Part shown: piece after piece, positions 47,848-59,233 of the stretch
Position numbering within the stretch: position 1 is the stretch's first letter
Layout: every line of letters begins with the position of its first letter
Origin: Xestospongia muta
Lineage: Eukaryota > Porifera > Demospongiae > Haplosclerida > Petrosiidae
Direction of reading: 5' to 3'
Length of the DNA: 64,000 nt
Assembly (NCBI GenBank): GCA_963693285.1
Contig: OY848920.1
Coordinates: 1,552,501-1,616,500, forward strand
Notes under the pieces: generated by a model
What the model saw: only the letters and a program-made list of their open reading frames with translations
Database searches by the model: none
What the model was told of the DNA's origin: nothing
Made by a program: the position numbers and the translations under genes

Positions 47848-50800
47848 ATGACTGATGAACATTCATACTCTTCATCTCTACAAGCTTCACAAGATACAGT
47901 AATTGTTTATAATATACAGAATTTTATTCAACATGTATCTATCTGTCCATCACTTTGTCTCATATTTCATTTATTATTTGTATATTGTTTATCCATCCTA
48001 GTATGTGTATCATTACTCCTCATTTGTTCTTAATAGAAAGTATTTTTGTCATCATTGTATTTAGGAAAATTACGACTATTATGACTCTAGAGAGTATAGA
48101 CATATTGCTCTTCCACATAGTGAATTTGTATCTGGAAGGTCGTCAGATGTTGCTACCTATAAAAGTGATCCTGCAATGGACAGTAAGTTAGAGCATTTTT
48201 AATTGTGTATACTCATGGTTCTTGAAGGCATAACATATATATTTCTCTGTAGAAAGAGACTAGGAAATTCATTATATGTTAAATCAGTTTTCAATTTTTA
48301 TGTGTTAAAATTAACACCTGCTCAAACTACTTCACTATTTTTTGCTACTATAGATGCAGTGTCCTTTGATATTACTCCCAGTTGGTTAAAGACATGTATC
48401 CTTGATGAACACATAACAGCTAGAACAGCTCCTTTTTTATTATGCTTTGCTGGTCTTCCTAACAGTGGGAAATCAACAGCTCTAAATCAGTTAGTGGATT
48501 ATTGTTTTGGGGACAACATTTACAATAACAATGTGGATCATGGAATAAGATACTACGACTATGCTGCAGTGAGAAGACCACCTAGAAATGACATTAAATA
48601 TGAAGATGCTAAATCTCTTGTCAGCAAGGGATATGTACTAGTAGTAGAGTCAGCAATAGAATATCTTTTACGTGTTAGAGGTCAGTCTATCAAAAATGTT
48701 CCTGTTATTGATTCAACACAGCCTTATTTTGAAGATGAAGATCTTAACAAGCACTTGGTCTCTGTTTTCAAAAATTTAAGTAGGCTCACTTGTAGAAGTG
48801 ATACTAAAGAAACCCTGTCCACCTGGAGTCAAAGCTTAGCAAGTGGAATATCCATGATTAATATCTGGGACATAGGCCTAAACAAAGCTGTTTTATATAT
48901 TTTGCATCGTTTAGCTGGTTTGCTATATAATTGTCGCTCACTGCTATTTTTCGACCTTATGCGCGACTTACCTCATCTTTATGACCTACCTGAAATACCA
49001 GAAAACCACAATCCTTTGCGTAATGACAAAGAATGTGTCATGAGATGGCGAGCTCGTATTCATTATCTTCTTCGCTTTGCTAAACTTTCGCAGGACAATC
49101 CAATTGGTTCACAGGTATGTAAATTGATTGCAACAATCAAATCAAAAATTGACAAAGAAACTTTAGAGAAAAAGATTAAGGAATTCAAAGAAGAAGTAGA
49201 CATGGTTAGCACGCAAATGAAAGTTAAGGATCTTATAGACACTGATGGTGTTCTAGATTTTCATCCCAATAATGATAATTCTTCCTTTCTAAAAGTGCTA
49301 CTTGATGACATAGTCCAAAGTCAGTTTGAAAAACCAATAGACATGCCTCTTTCATTTGTATTTTTACGTAGCTTTTTCTATACATCAAGTGACATTAGCA
49401 TTAAAAAAGATGTATTAAAGCAAAAGGCAGCAGTGCTGGGTGTTAAAGGTAGTAAGCTTGAAGAGTTTTGTCGACTATTTACTTCATTTGGTAGCATTAT
49501 TGATGTTAGCCTCATTGACAGTTCATCTGATCTTATTATACTTAAACCAGTAGATTTTATTAATGAACTAGACAAGCTTTTCTATCCTTCACCAAATAGT
49601 GACCCACTAGTTACTACTTGTGGCATTGTTACTGAATCAACTGCTGAATGTATTTTTGGAAGCAAGGAAGCAAGTAGTGATTTCATGTCGTTTCTCATGT
49701 CTATTGGCTTAGCAGTCAAATTATCCTCAGAACAATTGAGTATCACATTAAGTGATCAGTTTGCTTATTATATACCTAATATTTGCACAGCTAAACCAAC
49801 TTTAAAATGTGAACCAACTGCTTTGCATTTGCTTCATGACATTAACGAGCCATTGTCACACTTCAAAGTGAAGTTTGCTTCTTTTATGCTAAAAGAATAT
49901 CATTTTACAAGATTAGAAATGAGTAAAGAACCATATATTAATGTGGCTAGATTTAGAGCCTTTCCCTCTAATATGCCTAGTGATGATGGAGTTATGTTTG
50001 ATCTAGTATATCTCGGTGATGCCATTGAGTTTCGTATTCTTACACCATACAATCATTCATGCATTGAAGAGATATGCACTCAGATCATTACTGTATGCCA
50101 TAAAATAATGCCACAGAAAGTAAAATACAACTTTGCTATTATGTGCTCTGATGACCCAAACCCAAATGTCATTTATAAGCTTTTCCGAAAAGTTCACATT
50201 CTTCCTAATGAAGATCTTTGTACAAAGTGTGTAAGTGAAGGCAGACTTGAAAGTGACATATTCAAAGTTTGGAATGCAGTACTTAGCAAAGTATGTTTAA
50301 ATTTGTATAAATTTTGTTTATTGTGTTTCTTTATAGGATGCCAATAAGGTTCCTCAAAAAAAAATTCTCACTGAAGGTAACTGTATTGTTAAAATATGTA
50401 ATTTGAATTAAATGTATAATTGGTTTGTAGATCCTTTGACATTAAATGAGGCTGTATCCCTGGCTAAAAAAATATCTGTCTTATCTAGACAAACATTGTC
50501 ATGCATTACTGGTCGTCTAAGTCCTTTATCAGATGATGTCTTTTTAACACAGCCAATTGAAGATAAATTATGCCTGAAAATGATTTTTGCCTGGGAAGAT
50601 TCAACCAAAAGAAAAGGAGAAGAATTCTCGAAACAGGAACTTGCAATTAAGCTAATGAATGTTGCTAATGAAATCTATGTAAACAACCAAGAAGAGAGTA
50701 AGAAACTGGAGGGCATTGCTAGATCACTCAATTTTAAAGGTAGCTATTAATTTGACAACTGTTGAAATATTGTATAGTTAATTTTCAATAAGAGTATATT

Positions 50801-53800
50801 AGTGGAGTTAAGAAATCAGTGAAATCTATATCATAATTTGTGATATTACTAAGTTCATGTTCTCCTTTATGGTTGCACGCAGTATGTCTATGCACATATC
50901 AATATATGTAATATCATCTCCAATGCATTAATCAAAGTACTGCTTAGCAGATATTTTTAAAGGATGTATTGGCATCAAAGTCATTGATATGAATAATGTC
51001 ATATATCAGCTTAATATTGAAATTCTATCAAATTTGATATTGTTAATTTAAGTTTTTAGTGGTTTTATTAGAATTGACTATTTTAATCATTACGAAATAT
51101 TTTTAGGGCTGCAAAGACATCATTATGAAATACAACAAATGAGCAACCACATAACTAAACTCAATACAAAACTTGTTGAAAAAGAAGAAACATTAACTGA
51201 ATTGCAGCAACAACTCTCTCAAAAAGAAAAAGCCTTATCTAAACGAGAAAAAGAACTCAACTATTTCACCCAAGAACAACTGATTGGGAAAATATTAGGT
51301 TAGTTATTATTAATAATTATAAACTATACTTCTCATATTACCTCAGATCCTACAAGTTGTGTCCCTAAACTAAAAAGTGTTCTAAAGCCAGTGCAAGAGG
51401 ATTGGGAAAAACTGGGTCTTCATCTAGATATAAAGCAGTCTGTACTAAATAACATCAGAAGTAAAGGAGATTCTGCTGAACAGATGAAGTGTGTATTAGA
51501 AGAATGGGCTGTAAAAGGAGGTACACTTACACAAATTGAAGTGGCTTTGGTCCATCTGGGCAAGACAAATATTGCTCATGGTATGATGTGAATGCAGTCA
51601 GTATGATAATATTTTTTATGACCAAATTTAGGTGTACATGGTCTGCGAGAGAAAAGGGATACACGAAACGTCAATGATCAAGTTTGTATAGACTCTAGTG
51701 AAAAAAATGAATATGAAAATGGACCTAATGTTTCAGGTATTGTGTTAAAGTGATTCAAATTGCACTAAATATGAATGTTGAAAGGCTATGCAAACACTCT
51801 TATATAATAATAAATCTGACCAACTACATCCAGAAAGACAATATTCATAGTAACTGATGCTTTCATAATTTTAGACATGCTTAATAGTCAAAAAAAGGAC
51901 CAAGAAGTGCAAGTCTCTACTAGTTCTTGTGATCAATGTGAATCAGGTAACTTATATAATGTATATTTTGTATAAACAGGTACTTAAAAATTGCTATGCT
52001 GAGACACAGTGTTTGAGTGTAATAAGCAATATTATATTTTTCTTGTGTGACATAGACATAGAGAGTAATTTTTAAAAAATCATGTCAGTAATGTATTATA
52101 TTCATGTTGTACCTGTATTTACTCAGTATACCAAAAGCTAAAAGAAAAGGAAAAATATTTAGCTAAACTTACTCGTAAGCTCCAGGATGTCAATCAACAA
52201 AATCAGCAACAACATGCATTCAGAGAGACAACTGGTTAGTAGTTTTAATACTAACTATTTCTTCATTACACTCTTTTGTATCCAAAAAGATTTCCTTTGT
52301 AAACTAGAGGTTGTTCTACAACCAGTACAAGATGATTGGGAACAGCTCAGTCTTCAACTTAACATAGATCAGGTTACACTCACTGATATCAGAAATAAAG
52401 AAGATTCCAATGAAAAGATAAAACGTTTATTAGAGTGGGTTGTAAAAAAGGATACATTAACTCAGCTTGAAGAGGGTCTCCACAATCTTGGCAAAACAGA
52501 TGTTATCTCTGGTATGTATAGGATTCAATGATTATAATAAGTTATTTTTAGCTGAATAATTTGTTTGTTTTTAGGTTTACATGATCTAAAAACTCAAATG
52601 TGTACACAAATTGATGTAATTGAGCAGACATGTGAAGACTTTCATGAAAACTCAAACCAGTATGAAGTTGAAAATACCATACATTTATCAGGTAATTTGC
52701 TTTCAAAGTTCTTAAACCTAGTATAATCATATTGTTTATATCTTTTATTCATGAAAATTTGGTTTACCAACAAGGCAATAAAGACCGAGCACATGTCTCT
52801 ACTGAATCAACTAACAAATGCATCCAGTGTGACTACTGGAATAGCCCTAAAATATCAGGTAACAAATCAGCTAGAGATGTTTTATTCCATTATAATGCTT
52901 ACTATCATTTTATTCAGACTCATTTGAAGGGATGATGCCAGTGGGAAGAAAAGTCTGCCTCTATAGTGCCACAACTGATCATGAATTAATAATAGAAGAA
53001 TGTGGTTTGAAAATAATTGTTCCTGCAGAAGTCATCGTGCCAGTCGTGTCTGAATATGAAGTAGCTGCTCAAGGCTTGTGGGGTGGCAACTTTGAGTTCC
53101 CAGAATGTAGCAAGCTTATTAGTGGTGTGTGCTATATATCAATATCAAGTTCCTCTCCACTCAACAAGCCAGTTACTATTGAGCTAGAGCATTGTGCATA
53201 CATAGTCAATGAAAGACAAACAAAATATTTACATTTTGTTGTTGCTAAATCTGGTCCACCCTTTAAATTTAAGTTCTTACGTGGTGGTTCATTCTCCTCT
53301 GAATCTTGTATTGGTAGAATATCCCTCAAAACCTTCTCTTTACTAGCTATAGTGAATATTATGGATACTTTTACAGCTAATGATGTTGTTGGTGGCATTA
53401 TTGGTAGTATGGTTGGTAGTATGGTTGGTAATATGAGTGGTGCTACTGTTTGGTTTCCTACTATTGGAGTTTTGATTGGTGGAGTCATAGGCTATAAAGT
53501 AGGCCGTAAGTTAATACAAGTAAGGTATAAAATTAATTATGGTTTTTTTTAACAATAGAAGGTGTTAAGGCCAAACATCCTGATTGTATGTATCAGGGTC
53601 ATATTTTCCATAAAAGTACAGGTCCAAAAGAATGGGATGTTAAATTTGCTGTAACACAAGATACTAACTATTCAAAAGTAAATTGTCTTTCTTTTATATA
53701 TCAACTTTGCCCATTCTGTAGAATATTCTAGAAGAAATGTTTGGAGAAAAACTAGACCATTTTGGATTTCGATTTAAACATCAATCATTACTGTTAACAG

Positions 53801-54673
53801 GATTTCCTGAAAATTTCAAATTCCAGGGTTGGAAAATTAAACCTCGCAGTAGGCCACCTGTGGTAAGTAAGCATTTATGTTAGCACTATAATACATTGTG
53901 AAAAGTTATAAATATTACAATATTGCATTTCAGTAATATTATTGTACATTATTAGTGTACATCATTAATAAAGATGTGTTTTGGCTTGTAATTATAACTT
54001 TTAAATTAATGATATAGGTAAATATGGAAGAGGTTGATAAATTTTCATCTTCGAGGATTGCAGAACCTCCTTGCATTTCTGTACGAATTCACGCAGTTAC
54101 TGATGCACATGACTTTATTAAAGATCTTGAATATTCCATCAATGTTGATGGTATACAGCGAGTTTTTGATGAAAAACTAAGACAGGGTAGCAGTCCACCT
54201 CAAATTGACATTACTATATCACTGGATGACTACATGGACAGTGAGTGTATGATCCTATATTATTTGTTTGCGATTTTAATTGAGGTTACCTTAACTTTTG
54301 AAAAGTGCCTTTAGATGTGAGCATGATGTCATCTTATTGATATACAGACACATATAAAGAATTAATCTCTTATATTTTAGCTACTTTGAGTACTCGTCCT
54401 GATGAAAATGATTTGTTAAATCAATTAGTTAGCATTGACAGTAAATGGTTTGAAATTGGTACAGCTCTGAATATATCCCACAACACCTTAGAAGGCTTTA
54501 GACGCAACATTCAAGGCGATACAGTTAGGCTGAGAGAGGTAATACACTCCTGGATAACGACTCAGTCATCTCCTGTTACTTGGAAAACAGTGATTGATGC
54601 TATTGGTGGCAATATTGTTAAAAACAAAGCGAAAGCTGATGAGATACGTGAACACCTAGGGCTACCTAAGTGA
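47848..54673 (+). CDS. Gene H: GTPase/COR-like protein with four death-fold regions, coiled coils, ZU5 and UPA
   Basis: Eighteen phase-matched exons: 47848-47898, 48065-48182, 48354-50290, 50337-50376, 50431-50739, 51107-51298, 51347-51580, 51632-51736, 51875-51946, 52127-52234, 52308-52511, 52575-52691, 52775-52858, 52918-53505, 53559-53677, 53722-53862, 54018-54240, 54381-54673. They give 1,644 residues with GLPNSGKST Walker A. After the GTPase/COR-like part come death-like helices (to about 818), a Gln/Glu/Lys coiled coil (819-882), Death (883-960), short Cys-bearing exons, a second coil, a second Death (1056-1123), ZU5 with glycine-zipper segment (1191-1386), UPA (to about 1547) and a final Death (1548-1644). 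The exon matching G's 42459-42587 has lost its acceptor (TTTATGG at about 50871) and is skippable in phase. The donor of exon 6 has moved 12 bases downstream. Confidence 0.82.
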
Positions 54674-56609
54674 CAAAACAATTTCTTATTATGACTGTAA
54701 CATTTAGATAAATTATTGATTATTATCTGATACAAACTGTGCACCACATTTTTCATGCTGAAGATTGTTTTATATTATAAACTATTTATCATATATAAAT
54801 AATGTGTCTCACTGTAATAATGAATACATTATAATTATATGCATTTTGAAACAAACAACTCTGTATACGCAGTTTTTAATTGAGTGAAAACCATTTAATT
54901 ATAATATAATTATATGTTTACTGCTTAGTCACTTACTTCAAAATTATATCATCTAAAAAGTAAAACAGTCTGATTACCTTAAATAAATTGAGAAAATACT
55001 CGGTTAAAACAATTATGGATGCATAGAATTTAAGAGTCTCTTTTCAGTGATGTTTTATCCTTTTATTGCCATGACCCAGTAGGTCAAGTTTTGGTTCTAT
55101 TTTAAGATTGTCCTATTATTATATGGTTGTCATACAGTGATAAGGTCATCCTGCAGTGAGAAGGTTGTCCTGCAGAAAGAAGAACCATGGGGTCGTGTAC
55201 CCTTTCAGACATGTGGTCATTAAGGTGTGGCTGTCTGGGGGCGAAGCTAATACAATCCAGTCTCGTACCCAGACTGCCACGCCCTCCGAACAAAGGGCAC
55301 GAGACTATAATTGATTGCTGTTACTCGAGTTGCAGTGTCCTTGAGAGTGTAAGGTAACTAATTACTCGTCTTTTATAATTTTAATGTCTGATTAAACTCT
55401 GAATTGTCAACTCTTAACTGCCACACCCTGTCCTGGCCTTGTTAGTGATACAAGAAGAAAGGTTCTGCTATACTATTCAATATTAATTCGAGTAGTTGTG
55501 TAATATAGTGCAGTACAATTAGATTTATCTATAATAATAACCAAAACTAGTACATTTTCCAATAACAGTGGTGGAGAACTAGGGGGGCAGGGCCCCCACT
55601 TTTGAAAGTGGGTGTGGGGGTACTGCCCCCTGGCTGTTTGCTTTTTGACTGTGTGATACATAAGTATGTATGATGAATTGCACTCCTCACTAACAAACTG
55701 GGTGTAAACTAATAATTTGATTGATCAAATAATCGGGCAGCTGTATGAATCAATGACATTCACCCGTTATCCTATCACATGTGATTTGAAGGCAGCTGGT
55801 TAAGTTAACTGCATGTCCACAAAGACTTAACAAATGATTTAGACTTAGCATCCATTGCAAAAGAATTCATTCATGCTATAGATGAACGGGTTAAATCCTT
55901 TGGTAATTTTTAGTTAATTTTTTTAAAAAAGATTTTCATTTACATCTATGTGATTCTTCACTAAGCACGTGGCCCCCAACTTTCATTGTTCAATGTATAT
56001 TGAGCCAAATTTGTGCTTAATTATAATCGCATCTAATGCTTGTACTAAGATGATTGTGTATATTCATTGTATAAATCAGAAACCTATTAGGTGACAATCA
56101 GAATATGCATGTATGACACGCCTGAATTTTGTGCAGCAAGTGTAAGGCAAACGAAGTGAGCTTTTAAGTACATTATTTAACTGTTGTGAAGTAGATGCTA
56201 TGTACAGTCTAAATGTTATTGCTTGCCTCATTGCTTAAAATGCAGAGATTTAGACCCAAGGAAAAGTTGAAATCAGTACAGAGATGGCCTGTGTAGTGTG
56301 AAGATTCATGAACTTATGCAAAACATTTTGCAAAGTAGTCACTTTCAAAAACTTTACAGCTACATGTATGTATATAAGTCTTTGTTATCCATTTTAAAAT
56401 GACATGGCTTTCCAGTTGTTATGTTTTCTCCATTAACTGTACCATTATCAAAATGTTAGTGTATCTGTATAAAATGAGACATATATTGGCAAGGTCAAAG
56501 TCCATTTATTATCATAGATGTTTGTTACCATTTACTTTGTATTGTTTTCTAAGCTGACATTTGCTAGCCTGACTAAATGTTTTGTGTTTTACCATAGCTA
56601 TATGAGAAA
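54674..56609. other. Intergenic spacer with inverted-repeat relics
   Basis: No gene is supported here. A GC-rich block at about 55140-55310 stands out from the AT-rich surroundings and ends in a short inverted pair AGTCTCGT (55259-55266)/ACGAGACT (55299-55306). A second, G/C-run hairpin lies at 55581-55632 (AGGGGGGCAG... against ...CTGCCCCCT). Both look like transposon relics. The rest is AT-rich and unremarkable. Confidence 0.5.
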
Positions 56610-56904
56610 ATGGCTGCAGGAAATGTGTCTTCTACTTCACTGGACCAGCTGATGGATGAAAAACCTCCACTGATAGAGTTAATTAACAATGCTAAGACTG
56701 CAGAGTGGTTTAGTTTAGGAATACAGTTAGAACTGGATAACACTGAAGAGATGTCAGAGTGACTTAAGCCTTGTGTATGACTTGTGGATTCAGGAGAAAG
56801 CTGAAAATGCAACAAGAAGAAATTTATTAGTTGCTTTGAAAGCTATTGGACAGAATGATGTAGCACGTAGGTATGAAAAATATCTGGAAACTTTGGTTAG
56901 TTAG
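56610..56904 (+). pseudogene. Small Death-domain gene with one frameshift
   Basis: From ATG 56610 the frame gives a start of a Death domain (PPLIELINNAKTAEWFSLGI, LELDNTEEMSE) and stops at TGA 56760-56762. One base later the frame continues as DLSLVYDLWIQEKAENATRR, LLVALKAIGQNDVARRYEKY and ends at TAG 56902-56904. The two halves make one complete domain of the MyD88/receptor-like type; the T at 56760 looks like a single-base insertion. A miscall, a young pseudogene, or a tiny unseen splice are the options. It lies about 0.5 kb before gene I. Confidence 0.65.
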
Positions 56905-57438
56905 CTGCATAGAGCTTGTATTTAAAAGTATACGTTTAAGGACTCCACACATCAGCCCCTTCAGAATCAACCAATATATGTACTTTAGTCTACAATGTTA
57001 GCCTCAGATGTTATTTTATGCACTTGATCAAAGTAAAATCTAAAATTTTATTATCATAGCACACACGTTTTCAGTGTTTCATAAATAAACTGTTATCCTG
57101 CTGTCCAAGTGATGCCTTGTATATCAATGTATATTCCGGGTACATACATTGTCATTTAAAGAAAGACATATCATATCAAGCTGTTCTAAGTTTTGCTTAG
57201 CACATAAGGCATGTCATGTGGTCCTAACATTATTTTACAGCACATTTCTTTGCTTAGTATAACAATCATGGTTAAAAATTGCATTGACAGTTGATGTATA
57301 TTCCTCTATTGTACATTGTTAAGAACATCATAAAGCCAGGAGTTTACAGTCTATAGAATTTACTCACTGTGAATATTCCTCTAATGAAAATGAAATGATC
57401 AATTCATTTAGGTCAGTGATCATGCTGAAACAAGAATC
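56905..57438. other. Spacer between the Death-domain gene and gene I
   Basis: AT-rich, without a supported open frame. An acceptor-like TCATTTAG at about 57404-57411 lies just before gene I's frame, which is open back to it, so gene I may have another exon upstream of its first ATG. Confidence 0.4.
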
Positions 57439-58915
57439 ATGAATCATACCGATAGCTATATACCTTCTACTAGGGAATATCAAGTGCTACAGAAGTACTT
57501 TCCTGAATTGACTTTTGCAATTACTGATCCAGTCAGATTAGCTGCTGACTTGTTTAAAGCTGAACTCATGTCAGACTCAACACGTATTAAAGCTAATAAT
57601 GGAACTAGCAGCAAAGAAACAAGAAATCATCACATTCTAAATGAACTAATGATTGCAGTGACTATTGATTCAACAAACCTTATGAAGATTATCTCAGTGT
57701 TACAAGGTCATCGCCCATTTCTCAGTGCTATTGCTAAAAAAATGATGACAGATTATGGTAATAAGATTATAATTGTTTGTATCAATAGTAATTGTATATT
57801 ACATTCCTTAATTATAACATTTCCTACAGAGACATCAACCACTCAGTCTACAGATGGACAACATGCAACAGGACTATCAACAAGTGCTAGTCAACTTTCA
57901 AGTGAGCAATGTCAATAGAGTAGCCATACATACAATAATTATTTTCCTAACTTTTAATAGATGAATATGTACTAAGTACATCTGTTACTCAATCTACAGA
58001 TCATCAAAATAGAAGAGTAAGTACAACACATACAATAGTGAACAATCACAGATAGAATTTTCTTATAATTATTCAGACATTACCACATGTACTTGGTGAA
58101 AGTGAATATAGTGACTTGTTAATAATGCAAGGAAAGTTGGCCTCTCTAGTGCTTACAATTGAAAAAATAGTTGAAACAGCTCATATTAATATAGATGACC
58201 TGAAGCAGCTACTAATCCTTTCTAATCCATTTGAATCAGAGGAGATTCAAAGAGCAGAAAACTTTGCAAATGTCTTTGTTATAGTTCGTAAGCTTTGCTC
58301 ACCAGTTAACATAGAAGTCATAACAGTTATTAGTAATCACTTTAAACTCTCTGGTACCATTGAAGCAATTCGAGCATATGAATTGGAAGAACAAAGCTAT
58401 CGAAAAAAGTTGTTGAGTAGTGCTTTTGCTCAGGATCTTATGAGGGAAGCTGAGTTAATGGATCGTTATCCTACACCAGATTGTACAATTTCTCTCAAAT
58501 TAAAGTCATCTAGAGCTAACTATTTCACAGTGAAAGAGTTTGAGATAGTTATTAATAATGTTTTTCTTGATTGCTCTCCACATATTCATGTTTGTAAAGT
58601 GGAAGAAGGTTGTATCTTTGTTACTATGTGTGCTCCCAAGCCACTAATGGGAGTACTAGTGAAAATGGCAAAGACAAGGCTATCATATCTCCTCAATATT
58701 GGAGTAATTTTGTTAAAAATTGGAGATGAGGTCATCCTTGATAAGAGAGAGAAAGAGGTATCTAATAAAATTACCAATAGCTAGATATATACATATCCAT
58801 ATCAACTACATATTGCTATTACTGATGTACTTGTGTGACATTAATATTGTACTTTATTTTTATTAGGAAATACACAATCCTGAATTAGCCATTACTGATA
58901 CTGTTGAGGAGTTAT
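57439..58915 (+). CDS. Gene I, N-terminal part: death-fold region plus a second conserved domain
   Basis: Exons 57439-57757, 57830-57901, 57961-58016, 58077-58757 and 58867-58915 join in frame. Exon 1 is helical (VLQKYFPELTFAI, LAADLFKAELMS, NELMIAVTIDSTNLMKIISV) and resembles a CARD/DED-type death fold. Exons 2-3 are Ser/Thr/Gln-rich linker. Exon 4 codes helices, then an alpha/beta domain with FTVKEFEIVINNVFLD, VEEGCIFVTMCAP and YLLNIGVILLKIGDEVILD, a pattern known to me from sponge proteins but without a firm name. The last exon ends in phase 1 at GTAAGT and fits exactly to an exon at 59234 that codes the N-terminus shared by the GTPase family. Up to that join plus exon 59234-59280 the protein has 408 residues. 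Confidence 0.7.
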
Positions 58916-59233
58916 GTAAGTAATTGCTTTTACTTGTATTTAAGAGTTAATATGGATGTGCATATAAATTTATAAGGAACATATATTTTTATTATTTCCT
59001 CCGGATATATGACAATATATATTGCATGATTGTGCCTTTATGAAGTTGACTGGCATTGATAAATAAGATTCATAATTCTCACAGTAGCTAAAATGAATCT
59101 ACTTTAACAGTTACATCCCATTTTGCCATGACTACTGCAATTTACAAAGTGGATTATAAGCAATTAATTATTTATAATTCTTATATAATATTATATAATA
59201 ATGATTGACATGTTTGTCTATCATAATGTTTAG

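Noticed and set aside
36158..54673. Allelic duplicates instead of paralogs for the whole cluster
   Set aside because: D/E, F, G and H differ in exon content, modules and lesions and lie in one sequence; only the A-B/G-H pair remains open to this explanation and is listed as a finding.
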